This document shows, one piece after another, positions 15,545 through 23,122 of a DNA stretch of 23,122 nucleotides. This DNA is from Blastococcus sp. CT_GayMR20 (GTDB taxonomy: Bacteria > Actinomycetota > Actinomycetes > Mycobacteriales > Geodermatophilaceae). Under the pieces are notes generated by a model. The model was given only the letters and a program-made list of their open reading frames with translations. It was not told where the DNA came from and did no database searches. The position numbers and the translations under genes were made by a program. The number at the start of each line of letters is the position of its first letter. Position 1 is the first letter of the stretch. The stretch lies in the NCBI RefSeq assembly GCF_004570345.1, contig NZ_SPQM01000076.1, positions 1-23,122 on the forward strand. Reading direction: 5' to 3'.

Positions 15545-15769
15545 TCACCGCCGGCTCCCCGGGTCGTTGGCGACCTGTCCGTGCTGGGCGTCGATCCAGC
15601 TGCGGAGGTCGTCGTGGCGGTAGAGGACACGGCGGCCGAGGCGGAAGCTGCGCGGACCGGTGCCGAGGTGGCGCCAGTACCGGAGGGTGGCGACCGGGGC
15701 GCGCAGGAGCTCGGCGGCTTCGGCGATGGTCAGCAGTTCGGGCTCGCGACTGGCGGGATGGTCGGGCAT
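15545..15769 (-). CDS. Small MerR-like HTH protein (second of two)
   Basis: A 74-residue protein with core LLTIAEAAELLRAPVATLRYWRHLGTGPRSFRLGRRVLYRHDDLRSWI, a helix-turn-helix of the same HTH_17/excisionase type as its downstream neighbour but with the TLRYWRHLGTGP recognition element found in AlpA/MerR-like regulators. It may control the relaxase or integrase transcript rather than excision itself (inference). The ATG at 15769 has a GGAG about 8 bases upstream; a GTG/ATG further up (15823) would add 18 residues. It ends 49 bases before the next gene, and about 160 bases without a recognised gene separate it from the relaxase stop. Confidence 0.8.
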   Translation of the reverse strand: MPDHPASREPELLTIAEAAELLRAPVATLRYWRHLGTGPRSFRLGRRVLYRHDDLRSWIDAQHGQVANDPGSRR

Positions 15770-15931
15770 GGCTGGCTCCGGTCTGGTCAGGTGGAGTGGC
15801 TCCGTCACCTGAGAAGGCGCCAATTCGGAGCTCGTGCTGACAGCCGACCGCCAGATCCTGCCGAAAACCTCCAGTTGTTCTCCCGTGTCGACTGTTCGGG
15901 CCCGCGGCGGCGCCCGGCAGAGGCCGCCCCC

Positions 15932-18900
15932 TCATCGGCAGACGCCTGGGTCCGTGCCGCGCCGGGCGAGGGTCGGCCCGAGGCGCTCGGTCTCGGGCCG
16001 GGGGACGCCCGGGACCGGGGCGGTCGGCCGCGGGCGCCTGGATCCGCGATGGTCGATGCCCGCCGAGCGCCATGTGCGCCATGCCTCGCGTTCGCGGGTC
16101 AGCCGATCAGTGGGCTGGCCAAGGAGAGCCGGTTCGGCGGTGAGGGTCGCGATGCGCGCGCGTGTGTCGGTCAGCTTCTGGCGGGTGGCGGCGATGTTGC
16201 GCTGGAGGTCGGTGAGCCGGCCGGCCGGGTCGGCGGTCCAGGCCACGGGACCGAAGGGGTCGAGCCGCTCGTCGCGGCGTCGGCCGGCCTCGGCGACGGC
16301 GTGCCGGGCTTGCTCGTGCGCGTTCCGGGCGGCGTCGGCGGCTGCGCACAGCTGCGCGTGTTCGGGGTGGGCCTGTTCGGCGATCAGGTGTGCGGAGGTG
16401 TTGAACGCCTCCCACAGGGCGGACCGTTCGTGGAACCAGCCGGCAATCAGCGCGAGTTGACCGGGTTCGGTGGGCAGGGACGGCACGTGGGGGCGCCAGC
16501 GGTCGGCCCAGTCGGTGAGCTGCTCGCCGGCCCGACTCACTGCGCCTCGGCGGAGGCCGAGCCGGCCCGGGCCGTCGCGGATGACTCGTGCGGCCGCGCG
16601 CGCGGCCTCACGTTCGGCGTCCCAGCGCGCGAGCAGGGTGTCGCGGACCTGTTCGGTGTGGGCGGCGACCGCGGCGCCGCTGTCCCCGGCCCGCCGTCTG
16701 GCCTCATCCGCTGCGAGCGCCGTCTGATCTCGGGCGGCTTCGAGGTTCGCGAGTTCGCCGGCGTGGGGGGCTTCGAGCGCGATGACCTCGCGCAGCGTCT
16801 CGCGCTGCGGCTCCCAGTAGGCAAGTCGCTGGAGGCAGCGCTGCTCGGTCGTCCACGCCGCGTGCAGGTTCGCCAGCACCCCCTCCAGCGGGCGGGATGG
16901 GGCGTAGCGGGCGGCCTCGGCGGCGGCCTGCTCGGCGGCGTGCGCGGGCCCGAGGTCGGCCCCGTCGCGGGCGAACACGGCGACCCACTCCTCCCGGGCC
17001 TCGTCTGCGTCGGCGGCGACCAGGTGGGCGGTGTTGGCGGTGCGGCCGCGGGTCATTCCGACGTACGCGGACGCCGCCCCGGTGTGCTCGCCGACCACCA
17101 GGTGGGCGGCGGTGACGGTCTCCCCCTGCACGCCATGGGCGGTGCTGGCGTAGGCCAGCTCCACGTGCGCGGTGACGTAGTCGGCGGGCAGTACCCGCGC
17201 CCCGGTTCCGGCCGGGGTGACAACGCCGGGAACGTCACCCGTTTCGAGCTCGACGGGGGTGACAAGCAGCGCGCCGTTTCGGCCGACGGCGGTGACGGTC
17301 CAGGTGTCGCGGTTGGCCACCCCGAGGTCGCGGTCGTTGCGGCGGGTGGCGATCCGGTCCCCGGCGCCGATCCGCTGCCCGGCGCCGGTGATGGCGACTT
17401 GCTGGTCGTCGACCCGGCCGTCGGCGACCAGCGCGCCGCGGATGGCGGCGTTGAGGTCGGCGGCCTGCTCGCGGGTGTCCACCACCACCGTCACGTGTTC
17501 GTTGCGGCGGTGGTGTTCGGCGGCGGCCGCCGCGATCGCTTGTTGGAGCGTGGTCGCGTCGGGGTGCAGCCGGATCTGCCCGCGGGCCAGGAGTGCGTCG
17601 AAGACCGCGGCAGGGTCGGCGCCGGTACGCATGGCCAGGGTCAGCTCGGCGTACTCGGTGTCGGGCAGCACCCGGTCGGCGTCGCTGCGGGTGAAGCGGT
17701 GCACCCCGTCCAGGGTTAGGTGCGCCGCCGGGTCGACTGCGTCGGCGGCGAGGTCGAGGACGCCGCCGCGGCCGACCGCGGCCAGCTGATGCCGGTCGCC
17801 GAGCAGCGCCACCCGCACCCGGCATTCGTCGGCGACGGTGAGCAGGGCGCGGGCGGTGTCCTGGTCGAGCATGCCCGCCTCATCCACGACCAGCAGATCC
17901 CCCGGCCGCAGTCGCGCCCCCTCCGTCGGGCCGGCGTAGACCCGGCCGGTGGCCGGGTCGGTCTGCCCGGGCGCGAGCCGGGTCCAGGCGCCGTCGGCGT
18001 TCCAGCGCCAGCCGTGCTGGTAGGCCAGCCACGCCGCCGACCCGGCCGCCGCGCCTACCTCGGCGGCGGCGACCTTGGCGGCCTTCAGCGTCGGGGTGAC
18101 CACCAGGAGTTGACGTCCCTGTTGGTCGAGCAGGGTCCTGGTGGCGGTCAGGGTGGTGGTCTTGCCGGCGCCGGCCGCACCCTCCACCACGGCCAGCGGC
18201 CGGTCGCCGGCCAGCGCGGCGACCGCCGCTGACTGGCCGGCATCCAACCTCGCGCCGCCGGCCGCGAGGTCCACCCGGGATGTTAAGTCCGGCTCCGGTC
18301 TGTCGGTCGTGGCGCGGGCGGCGAGCCGGGCGGTCAGGTCGGCCTCGACCTCGAGGACCGTCTGCGACGTCCAGGCCCGGATGTGCGCGGGTACGCCGTC
18401 GCGGTCCAGCAGCGGCAGGCAGCGTGCCATGGCGCGGGCGGTGAGGTCCTCGGCCAGCTCGATGCGCACCGCGGCCCCGGCGACGGCGCCTGCGGCGGCG
18501 ATCAGCCGCTCCACCTCGCCCCGGATGTCGGCGGCGTTCCACGCCGACCGGCCCGCCGCGAGCCGGGCCAATGCGCGCTGCACGAGCTCCTGTCGATCGA
18601 GGGCGCCGACCGGGGTGGGTGTCAGGTCCACGGGACCGGCCGGGCCGCGGTAGCCGAGCGCGTACAGAAGGCCCCGCCAGCATTCGGTCAGGCTCGGCCC
18701 GGGCTGCGGGTTGACCTTGTCCGGGCGGCCGTCGGCCCAGGCGCGGGCGTCCCAGGCCCGCCGCAGCGCCGGGCCGGCGTGTTCGCCGGGGTGCGCCGCG
18801 GTCCATTCGGCTTCGTAGCGGTCCATATTCCGGGCAATCTGCGCATGCCGCGCGCTGAACGGGCCGACATACTCGGCAAGCTCCAGTAATTCTCCGGTAC

Positions 18901-19579
18901 CGTCCTTCGTGTAGCCGTGCGCGGCGAACGCGGCGTTCAATTCCGGGTCACACGCCATCGCCGCATGCCCGATCCCGTTGATCGCCCCGAGCGAGTCGCG
19001 GACCCCGACGGTGTGCAGGCCCCGCCATTTCCCGGCGGCGAACACGCGCGACAGGATCTGCAGGTGCAGATGCCAGTGCGGATCCTCCGCCCGGGAGGTG
19101 TAGTGCCGCACCGTCGCCGCCTCGAGCACCTCCAGCGGCACCTGCACCTGTCCGCCGCGCGGCCCGACCCTGGTGGTGGCGTGCTGCGAGAGCCAGCCGA
19201 TGATCTGCTCGGCGGCCCGGTCCTGCGCCGCCTCGTACGCCCTCGCGATGTCCGGGTGCAGCGCGGCGGCCAGCGACCAGGTCTTCGGGCCGTTGACCAC
19301 CACCTCGGCGAACCGAACGGCGTGCTCGTCGCCGCGCAGCTGTCCCCTCGGCTCGCCCGTCTCCGGGTCGCGGCCGGCCACCCAGGTCTCGTAGGTGTCG
19401 CCGGTCAGCGGCGCTAGTTCGGTCACGCGACCGTCCGTGGCGGTGTAGCGGCGGGCGAGGCCGGCGCCCTCGGTGAGGTAGTAATCGTCCGCGCGGCCGC
19501 GGTCGGCCTCTACATAGGCGCGGGCGGCGGCTGGGTCGCCGACGTACACCTTCATTCCCCCATGCATTTTCAACGCCAC
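15932..19579 (-). CDS. MobF-family relaxase/helicase (TraA-like)
   Basis: A 1215-residue conjugative relaxase that would nick the transfer origin, stay bound to the 5' end and unwind the DNA. The N-terminal TrwC-type relaxase domain has paired tyrosines Y33/Y34 and the metal-binding histidine cluster H168/H170/H172 (HWHLHLQ). A RecD/TraA-type helicase follows: Walker A GAAGAGKTT (467-475), Walker B VVDEAGM (564-570), LLGDRHQLAAVG, and the UvrD-like C-terminal motifs HGVQGET (815-821) and YVGMTRGR (839-846). The last 350 residues are rich in Ala, Glu and Arg and probably helical. GTG 19579 is the longest start; ATG 19567 or 19555 are alternatives near the same site. No break is visible. Confidence 0.93.
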   Translation of the reverse strand: MALKMHGGMKVYVGDPAAARAYVEADRGRADDYYLTEGAGLARRYTATDGRVTELAPLTGDTYETWVAGRDPETGEPRGQLRGDEHAVRFAEVVVNGPKTWSLAAALHPDIARAYEAAQDRAAEQIIGWLSQHATTRVGPRGGQVQVPLEVLEAATVRHYTSRAEDPHWHLHLQILSRVFAAGKWRGLHTVGVRDSLGAINGIGHAAMACDPELNAAFAAHGYTKDGTGELLELAEYVGPFSARHAQIARNMDRYEAEWTAAHPGEHAGPALRRAWDARAWADGRPDKVNPQPGPSLTECWRGLLYALGYRGPAGPVDLTPTPVGALDRQELVQRALARLAAGRSAWNAADIRGEVERLIAAAGAVAGAAVRIELAEDLTARAMARCLPLLDRDGVPAHIRAWTSQTVLEVEADLTARLAARATTDRPEPDLTSRVDLAAGGARLDAGQSAAVAALAGDRPLAVVEGAAGAGKTTTLTATRTLLDQQGRQLLVVTPTLKAAKVAAAEVGAAAGSAAWLAYQHGWRWNADGAWTRLAPGQTDPATGRVYAGPTEGARLRPGDLLVVDEAGMLDQDTARALLTVADECRVRVALLGDRHQLAAVGRGGVLDLAADAVDPAAHLTLDGVHRFTRSDADRVLPDTEYAELTLAMRTGADPAAVFDALLARGQIRLHPDATTLQQAIAAAAAEHHRRNEHVTVVVDTREQAADLNAAIRGALVADGRVDDQQVAITGAGQRIGAGDRIATRRNDRDLGVANRDTWTVTAVGRNGALLVTPVELETGDVPGVVTPAGTGARVLPADYVTAHVELAYASTAHGVQGETVTAAHLVVGEHTGAASAYVGMTRGRTANTAHLVAADADEAREEWVAVFARDGADLGPAHAAEQAAAEAARYAPSRPLEGVLANLHAAWTTEQRCLQRLAYWEPQRETLREVIALEAPHAGELANLEAARDQTALAADEARRRAGDSGAAVAAHTEQVRDTLLARWDAEREAARAAARVIRDGPGRLGLRRGAVSRAGEQLTDWADRWRPHVPSLPTEPGQLALIAGWFHERSALWEAFNTSAHLIAEQAHPEHAQLCAAADAARNAHEQARHAVAEAGRRRDERLDPFGPVAWTADPAGRLTDLQRNIAATRQKLTDTRARIATLTAEPALLGQPTDRLTREREAWRTWRSAGIDHRGSRRPRPTAPVPGVPRPETERLGPTLARRGTDPGVCR

Positions 19580-19617
19580 CCAACAATGACCAACAAGCCA
19601 CCCCTAGAAACGCCAGT

Positions 19618-19657
19618 GGGCCCCGCAAGGCGGGGCCCGAGCTACCGCCAAGGTAGC
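19618..19657. promoter_or_regulatory. Two adjacent perfect hairpins upstream of the relaxase: oriT candidate
   Basis: A 9-bp stem (19618-19626 with 19630-19638, loop AAG) is followed after two bases by a 6-bp stem (19641-19646 with 19652-19657, loop GCCAA). They lie 39 bases before the relaxase start. Inverted repeats beside the nic site are usual for transfer origins, and relaxase genes often adjoin oriT. A terminator for a plus-strand transcript is the alternative. Confidence 0.45.
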
Positions 19658-20144
19658 ATTCGTGCCGTTCTTCAGTAAAGGATTAGCCATTGACGACGGA
19701 GCTGATCATCGAGGGCTATTTGACGGGTCTTGGTCGCGTTACTGAATGGCGTTGGTAATAGCTGATCGTTGTAGCCGGGCGGGCAGGAGCGTGTGTGCCT
19801 CGTGATCTGGTGCGTCTCAAGTGCTGGCAGACTGGGCCCGGATGAGCTGCGTAGTCGGCCGCCCGGACGCTTGGGCGCCTCCATTGGGCTCGTCGGCCCG
19901 GCCAGCGGTGCGGGGTGTCCCTTAAGGACGGCTTCCGCGCCGTCTCTACGGATGCCGCGTGAACTCGTCATCCGAGTCCTGAAGGTCCTGGCCTCTTGGA
20001 GGCGGTGCATATCGAGGCGTCGGTCCACATGCTTGCCCTCGCGTACGTGAAGATAGGAACCGCCGCCGGGTACCCCGTGAATCCACAGGGGGCCGCCGCT
20101 CCAGGCGGCGGACGTCGCGACCCGGCCCCCAGAGAGAGCAGGAC
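19658..20144. other. Gene-poor stretch between the relaxase and the thiamine operon
   Basis: No recognisable gene is seen. Open frames of 85 (plus, 19793) and 118 codons (minus, 20028) encode low-complexity or unfamiliar sequence. Base composition is visibly less GC-rich around 19670-19780 than on either side, suggesting foreign DNA. Small inverted repeats occur, such as ACTCG/CGAGT near 19963 and CCGCC/GGCGG near 20095. No copy of the tRNA-Ser 3' end was found here. Confidence 0.6.
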
Positions 20145-22843
<2,699 letters not shown>

Positions 22844-22847
<4 letters not shown>

Positions 22848-23122
22848 GGCTCCTCGCCGGCCAGGGCGCGGAGCAGCCGCCGGGTCGCCTCCGTCGGGTC
22901 GGCCGCCCCCGAGACGGCGCCCACCACGGCGACCCCCGCGGCGCCGGCGGCGAGCAAGTCGGACACCCGCTCGGCGGTGATGCCGCCGATGGCGATGATC
23001 GGCACCGGCACCGCCGCGGCGACCGCCCCGATCCGGGCGGGGCCGAGCGCGTCGGGCAGGCCGGTCTTGGTAGTGGTCGGGTACGCCGGGCCGACGCCCA
23101 GGTAGTCGGCGCCCTCGGCGAC
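22844..23122 (-). CDS. thiE: ThiE, thiamine-phosphate synthase (N-terminal part outside the window)
   Basis: The last 92 residues of ThiE, which joins thiazole phosphate and HMP pyrophosphate into thiamine phosphate. The frame is open from the right edge. GADYLGVGPAYPTTTKTG, followed by LGPARIGAV, VPIIAIGGITAERV and AGAAGVAVVGAV, are the canonical phosphate-binding and product-site segments of genuine ThiE, in contrast to the tenI-like protein at the far end of the operon. Its TGA overlaps the thiO ATG (ATGA). Any promoter or TPP riboswitch of the operon must lie to the right. Confidence 0.95.

Larger units (their letters stand above)
13980..20144. mobile_element. Integrative mobilizable element at tRNA-Ser (right end not defined)
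   Basis: The segment holds a tyrosine integrase next to a tRNA gene, two small MerR-like HTH proteins and a MobF relaxase/helicase, all on the minus strand, then a gene-poor stretch before the chromosomal thiamine operon. No replication initiator, coupling protein or type IV secretion gene is seen, so it would depend on a helper for transfer. The right boundary given is simply where the thiamine genes begin. Confidence 0.7.

Noticed and set aside
15581..17719. A 712-codon plus-strand frame opposite the relaxase C-terminal part
   Set aside because: It is Gly/Val/Arg-rich with no motifs, and antisense to the intact helicase domain.
20033..20042. GCCCTCGC as a relic of the tRNA-Ser acceptor end (right attachment site)
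   Set aside because: Only seven of eight bases match GCCCTCCG and no T-arm sequence precedes it; this level of match is expected by chance.
19793..20050. An 85-codon plus-strand frame beside the island
   Set aside because: It has no recognisable domain and no ribosome site, and it overlaps an equally unfamiliar frame on the other strand.
20029..20144. TPP riboswitch or rho-independent terminator next to the thiamine genes
   Set aside because: This is the 3' end of the operon, so a riboswitch is not expected; inverted repeats here are short and lack a T-run. The operon's 5' leader is outside the window.

Overview
The window is high-GC DNA (roughly 70 percent G+C by eye) with GTG/TTG starts, GGAGG ribosome sites and many 4-nt gene overlaps, which points to an actinobacterium. 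The gene content (pdxS, a thiO-thiS-thiG cluster, an isolated HMG-CoA reductase) would suit a soil actinomycete such as a Geodermatophilaceae member, but the family assignment is inference.

Left part (1-8122). The 3' end of pdxS (PLP synthase) is followed by a strong stem-loop. A LacI-family repressor gene lies on the minus strand, divergent from a seven-gene plus-strand operon, with a palindromic LacI-type operator between them. The operon encodes a YhfX-like alanine-racemase-fold PLP enzyme, a threonine-synthase-like PLP lyase with an N-terminal zinc ribbon, a cyclase-family metal hydrolase, a PfkB/KDG-type sugar kinase, an SDR dehydrogenase, a RidA deaminase and a KDPG aldolase. Together these look like a route that epimerises and deaminates a hydroxylated amino acid (for example an amino-sugar acid), scavenges the imine, phosphorylates the 2-keto-3-deoxy acid and cleaves it to pyruvate. 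I know of no described pathway with exactly this set, so it is the best candidate here for a new system. Two strong intercistronic hairpins subdivide it. No transporter is present; a decayed IS110-family transposase sits directly downstream.

Middle (8123-13979). After the IS110 relic (three frameshifts, two in-frame stops) come a class I-type HMG-CoA reductase on the minus strand without other mevalonate genes, a divergent orphan peptide/nickel-type (family 5) ABC solute-binding lipoprotein, a convergent CynX-like MFS transporter, and tRNA-Ser(UGA).

Island (13980 to about 20140). A tyrosine integrase lies just downstream of the tRNA 3' end. With two small MerR-like HTH proteins and a 1215-residue MobF relaxase/helicase, all on the minus strand, it forms an integrative mobilizable element. 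Two adjacent perfect hairpins just upstream of the relaxase gene are an oriT candidate. I could not find a second copy of the tRNA 3' end, so the right border is undefined. About 560 bases to the right hold no recognisable gene.

Right part (20145-23122). This is a minus-strand thiamine operon: thiE (partial), thiO, thiS, thiG and a tenI-like gene, with overlapping or nearly abutting start and stop codons. It would supply the thiazole phosphate half of thiamine and couple it to the pyrimidine. Its promoter, and any TPP riboswitch, lie beyond the right edge.
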